Shown piece after piece: positions 1 through 6,574 of a DNA stretch of 6,930 nucleotides (the stretch's first letter is position 1; each line of letters opens with the position of its first letter). The notes beneath the pieces were generated by a model. The model worked only from the letters and a program-made list of their open reading frames with translations, was not told the DNA's origin and made no database searches. The DNA is from TMED14 sp041192685 (GTDB lineage: Bacteria; Bacteroidota; Bacteroidia; Flavobacteriales; Schleiferiaceae): assembly GCA_041192685.1 (NCBI GenBank), contig JBEEMM010000124.1:1-6930 (forward strand). The letters run 5' to 3'. The translations under genes and the position numbers were made by a program.

Positions 1-213
1 CTCGAAGTGCTCAACGTTTTCAACCGATTGAACTCGCAGCTCATCAACCCCGTCACCGGGCGCGCCTACCAGTACGGCGACGACGTGCCCAACACCTGGC
101 GCGACCCCAGGCCGGAATACAACGGCCCGCAGGAACGCGGTCTCGATCCGCGGGATCCTTCGCGGTTTAGCCCGCCCCGTCAAATCCTCTTTGGCCTCCA
201 GTTCAAGCTATGA
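1..213 (+). CDS. TonB-dependent receptor, C-terminal end (partial)
   Basis: This is the last 70 codons of a gene that enters from the left edge; the frame is open from base 1. The residues include VFNRLNSQLINPVTGRAY, then a charged loop rich in Asp, Arg and Pro, and end with FSPPRQILFGLQFKL. An N-x-F-x-x-x-N strand followed by an 'NPVTGRAY' turn and a terminal 'SPPRQI..GL.F.L' strand is how many Bacteroidota TonB-dependent receptors end. The final strand with a large hydrophobic last residue suits BAM-dependent insertion as a 22-stranded outer-membrane barrel. The plug domain, TonB box and any ligand clues lie outside the window. Its TGA stop overlaps the next ATG by 4 bases (ATGA), so it is translationally coupled to the PorV-like gene. 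Another outer-membrane barrel family cannot be excluded from 70 residues. Confidence 0.7.
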   Translation, partial: LEVLNVFNRLNSQLINPVTGRAYQYGDDVPNTWRDPRPEYNGPQERGLDPRDPSRFSPPRQILFGLQFKL

Positions 214-1220
214 TCGCGCGCAACGCCCTTTTGGTTTTGGCCTTGGCCGCAAGCCCAGCAATCGCGCAGTGGCTGCCTAGCTATGGCGGCGAGCGAGCCG
301 GTCAGTCATCCTACAGTTTTCTTAAATCCGACTACCACATAGGCTCGTCGGGCATGGGTTCCGTGGGCAGTGTGCTGGGCGGAGACGCCCGAAGCATGGG
401 CTACAACCCCGCAGGATTGGCGCAAACTAAGGGACTGAGCATGGCATTTACCAGCCTTGGCAGCGGGAGCGGCCTCGAACAGGGTTCCGCCTTTGTGGCC
501 GGCAAGGTTCGCCAGCGCAGCGCAGCTTGGGGAATCGGCATTCAACGGCTGCAAACAGGTGCCTACCAAGAGCGCACCGAGTTCCGCCCACAGGGTACCG
601 GGAGGCTGCTTTATGACGCCCAAACCGCCTTTTTGCTCACCTACTCCCAGCAGCTTACCGAGCAGTTTCAAATGGGCCTAACGCTTAAAGCGCTCAACGA
701 AACCTACAGCGCCGGGTACACCGGCTGGGGAGCCGCAGCAGACATTGGATTCCAGTACCATCTGCGCGAGGAGGGCTTGCGTTTTGCCGTGGTCCTGCGC
801 AATTTTGGCGCTCCAGTTTCGCTGCAGGGTTCCAACTGGGCGGTGGGCTACAACCGGGACTCCCTGTCTTCGCTCGAGTCGGCCAACCTCCCCACCGAAT
901 TTGCCATCGGAATCCACTTTAGAGCCTACGAGCGCGGCAAGCACCACCTAGACCTGGCTGCTCAGCTCGTGCATCCGAGCGACAACGCCGAGAACTACCG
1001 AGTTGGAATGGAGTACCGCTTCGCCGACCAGCTCTTTGTGCGCAGCGGAATCATGCTCAATCAAGCAGGTCAACCCTTCCCGACCATGGGTCTGGGCTTT
1101 GCGCAAAAACTGGGATCGACCCTCGCCGTGCTCGACTTCAGCGTTCAGCCCACCGCCGGCATGGGCAGCTGGACCGCAATCGGACTCACCCTTCAACCCC
1201 AAACCTTCAAAGCCCCATGA
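210..1220 (+). CDS. PorV/PorQ-family outer membrane beta-barrel protein
   Basis: The product is a 336-residue predicted outer-membrane barrel. Residues 1-19 form a signal peptide (Arg4, hydrophobic core ALLVLALAA, cleavage after AIA before Gln20). Residues 54-71 contain VLGGDARSMGYNPAGLA, the glycine-rich 'GG-DA-R-x-x-x-x-NPAGLA' motif near the mature N terminus of PorV/PorQ and FadL-like proteins. The rest alternates amphipathic strands and turns, and around 262-284 it has the family-like 'YRVGMEYRF...LFVRSGIMLN' segment. In the family, PorV shuttles T9SS cargo to the attachment complex and PorQ is a related accessory barrel. This copy sits between a TonB receptor and a lipoprotein and not among T9SS core genes, so it is probably a paralogue with a local job and not porV itself. 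The start at 210 is set by the ATGA overlap with the upstream stop and by the signal peptide. The stop overlaps the following ATG in the same way. Confidence 0.72.
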   Translation: MIARNALLVLALAASPAIAQWLPSYGGERAGQSSYSFLKSDYHIGSSGMGSVGSVLGGDARSMGYNPAGLAQTKGLSMAFTSLGSGSGLEQGSAFVAGKVRQRSAAWGIGIQRLQTGAYQERTEFRPQGTGRLLYDAQTAFLLTYSQQLTEQFQMGLTLKALNETYSAGYTGWGAAADIGFQYHLREEGLRFAVVLRNFGAPVSLQGSNWAVGYNRDSLSSLESANLPTEFAIGIHFRAYERGKHHLDLAAQLVHPSDNAENYRVGMEYRFADQLFVRSGIMLNQAGQPFPTMGLGFAQKLGSTLAVLDFSVQPTAGMGSWTAIGLTLQPQTFKAP

Positions 1221-2410
1221 TGCGCAAACTGATTCTGATCGCAGTGGCTGCCGCGCTGACCAGCTGCGAAGACTACTTTGGGTCCAAAACCGACCTGGAC
1301 TTTATCGAGGTACCCAACTACGGCATCCGCGAAATCGCCTACGTACCCATTCAGCCTGCCTTCACAGGATTTGTGCACCCCACCGACATTTGCGTCGGAT
1401 TCGACGAACTCCTCTACGTCGTGGACGCCGGGACCGAAGAAATCATTTGCCTCAACGAGTCGGGAGCCGAGCAAGGGCGTTTTACCGTGCCCGGAGTCAA
1501 GTCGGTCCGCCAAGACCGCCGCTTGGACCTCATTGCCATCGGAACCCATGACAGCACCATCAATGGGGTTGCCTACACGCTTCCGGCTATTTACCGCATC
1601 AAGCAAACCTCGGGCAACGACTACGGCCTCGACCATGCCCGCATCAGCAATAAAATTGTTCATCCCTTTTACTTCAAATCCACCTTTTCAACGGGCGATG
1701 CCAATGCGGAATTTGGCCAAATTGGCATCCTAGCCAGTGCCAATCCCTCCCTCAACAACCGCTTCTACGTGACCCGCCGTGGTTCAATAAGCAACAACGC
1801 CAACCAAGGTCCGGACCAGGCTGTGGTACTCTTTGATGCGCAGGACCAGTACCTGTCTCCCGTCAGCGTGACTACCGCGGCAGGACTTTTCACCAACTAC
1901 TTCAAGCAGCCTCAAGGCCTGGTGAGCTTTGCGCAACCCCCTCAGTTCACGGCAAGAGCCGGCGACGACTTCTGGTTCACCTCCTTGGACGACAATCAAG
2001 AAATCCGCGTTCAGCAAATTAACCTGGTCGAAACCCCCTTTGGCGCCGACTACAAACCGGGAGTTGCCCTGCCTAACCCCGACCGGGCTGACCGATGGAT
2101 TGGCCAACCGGGTCTGTTTGAACGCCCTGTGGGAATGACCATGGCTGGCGACCAAACTCGCTACCTTTTTGTGGTCGATGAGGCCAAAGACTCCCTGTTC
2201 CAGTTTACCGCCAACGGACTCGAAGGAATTCCACCGCCCCCCGCAAGCGGAGCCACTCGCTACGCCAAGGTTTCTTTTGGCGGACGTGGCACCGGCCCCA
2301 TGCAGTTTAACGGCCCCGTCGCGGTGGGCTACTGGCGCAGTATTCTTTATGTCGTAGATGCCGGCAACGGCAGAGTGAGTCGATTTAAAAACACCCTCGA
2401 CTTTGAATAA
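1217..2410 (+). CDS. NHL-repeat beta-propeller lipoprotein
   Basis: The product is a 397-residue lipoprotein: a short basic N terminus (MMRK), a hydrophobic stretch and the lipobox L14-T-S-C17, so Cys17 should be lipidated after cleavage by signal peptidase II. Clear NHL-type blades are visible at about 55-83 (PTDICVGFDELLYVVDAG), 304-334 (PVGMTMAGDQTRYLFVVD) and 354-394 (FGGRGTGPMQFNGPVAV, then YVVDAGNGRVSRF). The last is a textbook NHL repeat. The blades between are more divergent, so a six-bladed propeller is likely but not countable by eye. NHL propellers bind proteins or other ligands or act as scaffolds, and no catalytic residues are evident. Cys17 is followed by Glu-Asp, which resembles the acidic surface-export signal of Bacteroidota lipoproteins. 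ATGATG gives two possible starts (1217 with a 4-base overlap, 1220 with a 1-base overlap); both keep the lipobox. It is the last gene of the three-gene operon. Confidence 0.8.
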   Translation: MMRKLILIAVAAALTSCEDYFGSKTDLDFIEVPNYGIREIAYVPIQPAFTGFVHPTDICVGFDELLYVVDAGTEEIICLNESGAEQGRFTVPGVKSVRQDRRLDLIAIGTHDSTINGVAYTLPAIYRIKQTSGNDYGLDHARISNKIVHPFYFKSTFSTGDANAEFGQIGILASANPSLNNRFYVTRRGSISNNANQGPDQAVVLFDAQDQYLSPVSVTTAAGLFTNYFKQPQGLVSFAQPPQFTARAGDDFWFTSLDDNQEIRVQQINLVETPFGADYKPGVALPNPDRADRWIGQPGLFERPVGMTMAGDQTRYLFVVDEAKDSLFQFTANGLEGIPPPPASGATRYAKVSFGGRGTGPMQFNGPVAVGYWRSILYVVDAGNGRVSRFKNTLDFE

Positions 2411-2443
2411 CCTGAGCGTAACGTTTACCCGAACCAATTAGAA

Positions 2444-2451
2444 TACCTTTA
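2444..2451 (+). promoter_or_regulatory. Candidate Bacteroidota -7 box upstream of the cuproprotein gene
   Basis: TACCTTTA matches the Bacteroidota -7 consensus TAnnTTTG except for the last base. It lies 25 bases before the ATG at 2477, inside the 66-bp gap that separates this gene from the upstream operon. The -33 region is poor: only a T-rich GTTTA at 2423-2427 is found at a suitable distance, without a TTG. No terminator hairpin was seen between the two genes, so some transcription may also read through from upstream. Confidence 0.3.
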
Positions 2452-2476
2452 CTACTGCAATTATACCCTCCCCATT

Positions 2477-4042
2477 ATGAAGCAATTTCTAGCCTTTTTC
2501 GCGGCAGTTTTTACCCTTGCCGCATCCGCTACCAACCACCAAGTTCAGGTAGGTTCAAACTTCTTTAACCCGTCTGCACTTACCGTTTCATTGGGCGATA
2601 CCGTAACCTGGACCCAGGTTAGCGGTGCACACAACGTCAATGGCAGCCTATCCACCTACCCGAGCAACCCAGCGGGCTTCTCCAACGGCGCTGTGGCCGG
2701 AGGAACTTGGACCTACAGCTTTCAGTTTACCGTTGCCGGGGTGTATAACTACCAATGCGACCCGCACATCCCGTCGATGGTGGGTACCGTTACCGTGACA
2801 GCCGGAAGCCAATCCATCCAGGCTGGAAGCTACACGTTTGGCTCGACCGGTAACGTAACGAGCTTCGCCTACAATGGACCGGCCTTAACTGGGGTCACCG
2901 CCAGCGCGATGACTAAAAATGGATTCACGTCCACCAGCGGAGCCAACGCCTTCCGCGGCAATGACTGGCCGCTCGGCGCAACCAACGGCAGCAACACCTT
3001 TACGGGCACGATTGACCCGACCAAGTACATCGAATTCACGCTGACCGCTGCCACTGGGCAAACCTTCTCAAACCCCAAGGTCCGTTTTGACCTCTACCGC
3101 AGTTCTACTGGACCCCGTCAATGGGCATGGCGCTCGAGCTTAAACAACTTTGCGAGCAACATCGCCATGGACTCGCTCGCAACCGGGGTAACTGCGAGCA
3201 ACGGTGAATTAACGATGACCGACATTTCTCAAACGAATGCCGACAACGTATTCCAACTCACTCAAAGCAACTTGACTGCGGTAACCTTTCGTCTGTACGG
3301 CTTCAATGCAGAAGCATCTACGGGTACGGGTGGACTTCAAACCGCACTCGAATTTTTTGTTAGCACTGCAGGTTCAGGCGGCGGTGGCGGCGGTGGCGGA
3401 ACTCCCACTGGCCCCATAGTCCGCACTATTGGCAGCATCCGTGGTGTTAACAACGATGGTGTTGCAGATTCCCTCGCGGCGGTGGTTCGACTGCGCGGAG
3501 TCGTGTCCTCCGTCGACTTTCGTGCTGCAGGCTACTCCTTTCACCTGCAAGACGCCACCGGCGGAATTGTCGTTTACCGCAGCGCGGACCTCAGCAACTA
3601 CACGAGCCCACTCCGAGGCGATTCGCTTGAAGTTTTTGGCGTCCTTGGTCAGTATAATGGTCTCCTTCAGATGGTGCCCGATACCATTAACCTAAAGGCC
3701 CAAAACCGTCCACTGCCCATACCCTTGGTCGTCACGTCGCTAACGGAAGCCAACGAGGGCAAGATTGTGCGAATGAACGGACTGACCGTTAGCACCTGGC
3801 CGAGCACTTGGACGGGTTCCGGGCAAAACATTACATTGAGCGACGGAACGAATTCTATTGCGATGCGCGTGGTTCCACTTTCTGGGGTTTGGAATCGTCC
3901 CCAACCAATGGGCACGATCAACGTTATTGGCGGTCTCCAGCAGTTTGACAATTCGCTGCCCTACACGAGCGGATACCAAATTTTTCCGCGCGATACCAAC
4001 GATATCATACCCGTTGTAGCTGTTAATCCTACGGCACGGTAA
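2477..4042 (+). CDS. Secreted plastocyanin-like multidomain protein, N-terminal part of a frameshifted gene
   Basis: This 521-residue reading frame begins with a signal peptide (MKQFLAFFAAVFTLAASA). Residues 20-108 form a plastocyanin/azurin-like cupredoxin with all four type 1 copper ligands in order: His52 (GAHNV), Cys94 and His97 (YQCDPH), and Met101, spaced C-x2-H-x3-M. Residues about 113-296 look like the jelly-roll-like domain seen in secreted Bacteroidota proteins (TGPRQWAWRSS at 211-221, FRLYGFNAEAS at 271-281). A Gly8 linker at 301-308 leads to an OB-fold-like module, about 316-510, similar to the DUF5689/YhcR-type OB family (RLRGVVSS, FHLQDATGGIVVY, GDSLEVFGVLGQYNG). The frame stops with TAA just as a Calx-beta domain should begin, and that domain continues 14 bases downstream in the -1 frame. 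Without the sorting domain in the second piece this product would not be recognised by T9SS. No Shine-Dalgarno is seen; the start is set by the signal peptide. Redox or electron-transfer chemistry is possible, but the substrate is unknown. Confidence 0.85.
   Translation: MKQFLAFFAAVFTLAASATNHQVQVGSNFFNPSALTVSLGDTVTWTQVSGAHNVNGSLSTYPSNPAGFSNGAVAGGTWTYSFQFTVAGVYNYQCDPHIPSMVGTVTVTAGSQSIQAGSYTFGSTGNVTSFAYNGPALTGVTASAMTKNGFTSTSGANAFRGNDWPLGATNGSNTFTGTIDPTKYIEFTLTAATGQTFSNPKVRFDLYRSSTGPRQWAWRSSLNNFASNIAMDSLATGVTASNGELTMTDISQTNADNVFQLTQSNLTAVTFRLYGFNAEASTGTGGLQTALEFFVSTAGSGGGGGGGGTPTGPIVRTIGSIRGVNNDGVADSLAAVVRLRGVVSSVDFRAAGYSFHLQDATGGIVVYRSADLSNYTSPLRGDSLEVFGVLGQYNGLLQMVPDTINLKAQNRPLPIPLVVTSLTEANEGKIVRMNGLTVSTWPSTWTGSGQNITLSDGTNSIAMRVVPLSGVWNRPQPMGTINVIGGLQQFDNSLPYTSGYQIFPRDTNDIIPVVAVNPTAR
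3377..3400 (+). repeat. Polyglycine-coding GGN repeat (linker)
   Basis: Eight consecutive glycine codons, made of GGC-GGC-GGT twice plus GGC-GGA. They code for Gly301-Gly308 of the cuproprotein and join the jelly-roll-like domain to the first OB-like module. The 9-base periodicity suggests growth by replication slippage. Changes in whole codons would keep the frame. Confidence 0.85.
4027..4042 (+). other. Frameshift junction splitting the T9SS cuproprotein gene
   Basis: The upstream frame (starting at 2477) ends with TAA at 4040-4042. The downstream frame is -1 relative to it and is open from 4027, just after a TAA at 4024-4026, so the switch must lie between these stops. Read in the downstream frame, bases 4027-4056 give SYGTVTQTVK, which fits the early 'E-x-x-GTVT' strand of a Calx-beta domain; read in the upstream frame, the same area gives VNPTAR, a usual lead-in to such a domain. 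One added base (or two removed) would restore the frame. There is no homopolymer longer than two bases here and no X-XXY-YYZ slippery heptamer, so neither a simple homopolymer error nor programmed -1 frameshifting is supported. Confidence 0.8.
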
Positions 4043-4056
4043 CTCAAACGGTTAAA

Positions 4057-5742
4057 ATGTATGTACAGCCCCATTTGATGATGGCTGGCAGCGTAAGCCT
4101 AACGGCCACCGCGGGCACAGGATTTGTCTTTGGCTCCGACGCCACCACGACTCCGGCCCTGAGTGCAGGTACTTTGACCATTCCGGTCCCGAGCATGACC
4201 GATACCGTGAGCTTCACGATCAACGTACTCGACGACAACCTCATCGAAGGCCCCGAAAGCGCGGTATTCGCCATCTCCTCGGCGAGCACCGGCCTAAGCA
4301 TCGGAGCACCAAACTCCTTCACCTTTACCATTGCCGACAACGACGTGTTTATTCCGACCTACACGCTGCCTCAGGTTAAGGGAGTCAATGCCCAATTTTT
4401 GCCGGACTCCTCGGGTAAAATGTGTAAACTAGTGGGTACAGTCCTCGGTGTCAACACCCAAACCTTTGCCACCACCGGCAACGTTGCCTTTACCATTCAC
4501 GACGGCAGCGTCGGATTCGGCGTCTTTGGGGCAGGCACTAAAAACCTCGGGTACACGGTTAACGAAGGCGATGTCATTCGCGTTATTGGGGTAATCGGGC
4601 ACTTCAACGGTTTGGCGCAAATCAATGCCGACTCCATCGTCGTTATAAGCACCAACGGAGCCCTTCCGAGCCCAGTGGTCATTACCGATATGAATGAATC
4701 CACAGAGAGCCAGTTGATTCGCATGAACAATGTCTACGTTATAAACTCCACGCAGTGGACCAACGCGGGATCTGGCTTTTCGGTGAACGTTACCAATGGA
4801 CCCGACACGATTCAATTGCGAATCGACGCCGACGTTTCTGACGTGTACAGCGCACCCTGCCCAGTGGGCACCTTTGATGTGGTCGGTATTGGCGGTCAGT
4901 TTGACAACAGCGCCCCGCACAACAGCGGCTACCAGTTTCTACCGCGTCGCTTGGCGGACTTCATCTTCCCGATACCGGTAACCTACGACCTGGCCATCAC
5001 CGAAATCATGGCCAGTTCCAACGACCCCAACACCTTGATTAGCGACGACTGGTTCGAAATTACCAACTACGGATCCAGCTCGGTTGACCTCGGCGGCTTC
5101 AGCTGGGACGACAATTCTTGGCTACCTGGCACGGTAGTGTTCCCGTCCATGGTGATTGCCCCAGGTGAAGCCATTGTTGTGGCGCAGATTGATGCAGCCA
5201 ACGAGGCCGCATTCCGCAGCGCATGGAACCTCGGTCCATGGGTTCAGGTATTGGTCAACGAAGACTTTGCCATTGGCCAACCAGGATTCAGTTCCAGCGG
5301 AGACGGAGTGGCGCTATTTGACACCTCTTCAACGCCGATTGAAATCTGCCGCGCCGAATACAGCCTAGCTCTTGCAGGGTTTAGCGTGGAATTTGATACA
5401 GCATGCACCTATTTGGGCAATTCTACCGTCGGAGTTCGGGGCGCCTATGCCTCCACGGGTTCCGACGTCGGTTCTCCTGGAAACCAGAGCATCGGATTCT
5501 CTGAAAATGCGCTTCGAGTTGGGTTTAGCCCCAATCCAACCAGCGGACTCGTAGCTATTCGCATGCCTTCGGTGGGCGAGTACCACATTGTCCTGCGAAA
5601 TTTGAATGGTCAAATTCTTGCAAGCCAAGTCGTTAATGCAGACCATGCAGAAATTAACCTAAGCGGACTCGCTCGTGGCATGTACCTTGTAGATGTAGTA
5701 AGTGAAGCCGGCCACGCAATCGAACGCATTGTGCGGAACTAA
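4057..5742 (+). CDS. T9SS-sorted Calx-beta / OB-like / lamin-tail protein, C-terminal part of the frameshifted gene
   Basis: The first ATG is at 4057, but the frame is open from 4027 and there is no signal peptide, so this is the continuation of the gene at 2477 and not an independent gene. From residue 1 to about 96 it carries most of a Calx-beta domain, with the calcium-site-like VLDDNLIEGPES at 57-68 and closing TIADND at 91-96. Residues about 104-303 are a second OB-like module homologous to the one in the first piece (GVIGHFNG, SQLIRMNNV, GGQFDNSAPHNSGYQFLPR). Residues about 309-425 match a lamin-tail domain (LAITEIMASS, DDWFEITNYGSSSVDLGGF, VIAPGEAIVVA). Residues about 484-561 are a type A T9SS C-terminal sorting domain (LRVGFSPNPTSGLVAI, YHIVLRNLNGQIL, LSGLARGMYLVDV, ending ERIVRN). 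In the family this domain directs outer-membrane translocation by T9SS, then cleavage and surface attachment or release. The reconstructed protein would be close to 1,090 residues. A terminator lies 27 bases after the stop. Confidence 0.85.
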   Translation: MYVQPHLMMAGSVSLTATAGTGFVFGSDATTTPALSAGTLTIPVPSMTDTVSFTINVLDDNLIEGPESAVFAISSASTGLSIGAPNSFTFTIADNDVFIPTYTLPQVKGVNAQFLPDSSGKMCKLVGTVLGVNTQTFATTGNVAFTIHDGSVGFGVFGAGTKNLGYTVNEGDVIRVIGVIGHFNGLAQINADSIVVISTNGALPSPVVITDMNESTESQLIRMNNVYVINSTQWTNAGSGFSVNVTNGPDTIQLRIDADVSDVYSAPCPVGTFDVVGIGGQFDNSAPHNSGYQFLPRRLADFIFPIPVTYDLAITEIMASSNDPNTLISDDWFEITNYGSSSVDLGGFSWDDNSWLPGTVVFPSMVIAPGEAIVVAQIDAANEAAFRSAWNLGPWVQVLVNEDFAIGQPGFSSSGDGVALFDTSSTPIEICRAEYSLALAGFSVEFDTACTYLGNSTVGVRGAYASTGSDVGSPGNQSIGFSENALRVGFSPNPTSGLVAIRMPSVGEYHIVLRNLNGQILASQVVNADHAEINLSGLARGMYLVDVVSEAGHAIERIVRN

Positions 5743-5769
5743 GGCAACCTTCGAAGTCCAAACTGTTCT

Positions 5770-5802
5770 GAACCGCTCCCGCATGGGGGCGGTTCTTATT
5801 TA
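5770..5802 (+). terminator. Rho-independent terminator of the cuproprotein gene
   Basis: GAACCGCTCCC (5770-5780) pairs with GGGGGCGGTTC (5785-5795): eleven base pairs including one T-G wobble, closing a GCAT tetraloop, followed by TTATTT. It starts 27 bases after the stop at 5742. Confidence 0.88.
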
Positions 5803-5814
5803 AGCCCTTTACCC

Positions 5815-5844
5815 TTGCTAATTATTTAGGCCTTCGTATATTCG
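5815..5844 (+). promoter_or_regulatory. Promoter of tRNA-Gly (Bacteroidota TTG / TAnnTTTG type)
   Basis: TTG at 5815-5817 and TATATTCG at 5837-5844 are separated by 19 bases, close to the TTG-N17-23-TAnnTTTG layout used by the primary sigma factor of Bacteroidota; the -7 box has one mismatch (C for T). Transcription would begin near 5851, a few bases before the mature tRNA 5' end at 5856. It lies immediately after the preceding terminator, so the tRNA appears to be its own transcription unit. Confidence 0.5.
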
Positions 5845-5855
5845 CACTCCTTAAC

Positions 5856-5931
<76 letters not shown>

Positions 5932-5935
5932 AAAC

Positions 5936-5967
5936 AAACCCGTTGGTCCGCCAGCGGGTTTTTTATT
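5936..5967 (+). terminator. Terminator after tRNA-Gly, probably bidirectional
   Basis: AACCCGTTGG (5937-5946) pairs with CCAGCGGGTT (5951-5960) around a TCCG tetraloop: ten pairs with one T-G wobble, plus an extra A-T pair at 5936/5961. It is followed on the + strand by TTTTATT. Read on the minus strand, the stem is followed by TGTTTTGG, so it could also stop the convergent methyltransferase transcript, whose gene ends 66 bases away. Confidence 0.85.
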
Positions 5968-6027
5968 GGCCAAAATGTCCACAGAATTCCGGGGCATATA
6001 GGCCTTGCCGCCTTTACCACAAGGGCA

Positions 6028-6552
6028 CTAAAGGTTCCGGTAGCGGCGGCACGCCTCCCACAGTACTGCTCCGCCGCAGACACTCACGTTTAAGGAGTGC
6101 TTGAGGCCATACTGAGGTACTTCGAGAGCTCCGTCGCAAAGGGCAAGGGTCTGGGACTCCACACCCGTGACTTCGTTGCCAAAAATCAGGACGATTCCGG
6201 CCTCTGGACAGGGCATCTCGGCCAAAGAAATAGAGGAATCAGCCTGCTCCACAGCATAAACCGCCATGCCGGCAGCACGAGCAGCAGCGACTGCTTCGAC
6301 TGCGGACTCAAATCCGCGCCAGGGTACCGTCTCGGTAGAACCCAGGGCGACCTTGTCGAGCTGAAGATGCGGAGGCCTGCAGGTATAGCCACTTAGCCAC
6401 AGTTCCGAGAGGCCAAATGCGTCCGCGCTGCGAAAAAACGAACCCACATTGTGCGCGCTGCGCAGGTTTTCAAGCAAGACCACCACGGGTATGCGTTCCG
6501 TGGGCAGAGCTACGCGTTCCGCGTGAATTTCATCGGTTAGCCGTTTACGCAT
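6028..6552 (-). CDS. TrmH/SpoU-family RNA methyltransferase
   Basis: A 174-residue SPOUT-class enzyme, expected to transfer a methyl group from S-adenosylmethionine to a ribose 2'-hydroxyl of tRNA or rRNA in the cytoplasm. All three SpoU motifs are visible: motif 1 at 35-47 (NVGSFFRSADAFG, with Asn35 and catalytic-type Arg41), motif 2 at 120-131 (IVLIFGNEVTGV, with Glu127) and motif 3 at 146-159 (PQYGLKHSLNVSVC, with Ser153 and Asn155). Motifs 2 and 3 form the trefoil knot that binds the cofactor. The length suits the short single-domain forms without an RNA-binding extension. The target nucleotide cannot be told from sequence, so no symbol is given. The start at 6552 (MRKRLTDEIHAERV) was chosen because an upstream in-frame ATG at 6645 would add 31 residues overlapping mutS and would lie upstream of the promoter candidate. 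The gene converges on the tRNA and diverges from mutS. Confidence 0.88.
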   Translation of the reverse strand: MRKRLTDEIHAERVALPTERIPVVVLLENLRSAHNVGSFFRSADAFGLSELWLSGYTCRPPHLQLDKVALGSTETVPWRGFESAVEAVAAARAAGMAVYAVEQADSSISLAEMPCPEAGIVLIFGNEVTGVESQTLALCDGALEVPQYGLKHSLNVSVCGGAVLWEACRRYRNL

Positions 6553-6574
6553 GGTTATCTTAGCATTCTGGACC

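Noticed and set aside
1003..1551. Plus-strand frame of 182 codons spanning the PorV-like/NHL gene junction
   Set aside because: It overlaps two well-supported genes in another frame and is rich in Arg, Pro and Ser, typical of out-of-frame translation of GC-rich DNA.
1784..2437. Long minus-strand frame of 217 codons opposite the NHL lipoprotein
   Set aside because: Shadow of a GC-rich coding gene; no recognisable domain, and the + strand product has a lipobox and clear NHL repeats.
4020..4056. Programmed -1 ribosomal frameshifting between the two cuproprotein pieces
   Set aside because: No slippery heptamer lies between the two limiting stops, and part of the Calx-beta domain would still be missing after a simple slip. 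The AAAA run at 4054-4057 is after the stop of the first frame.
4429..4920. Minus-strand frame of 163 codons opposite the second OB-like module
   Set aside because: Antisense shadow without recognisable motifs; the + strand carries conserved domains throughout.
5996..6050. Possible hairpin at the 3' end of the methyltransferase gene (GCCGCC ... GGCGGC)
   Set aside because: The arms are about 30 bases apart, one lies within the coding region, and no T tract follows on either strand.
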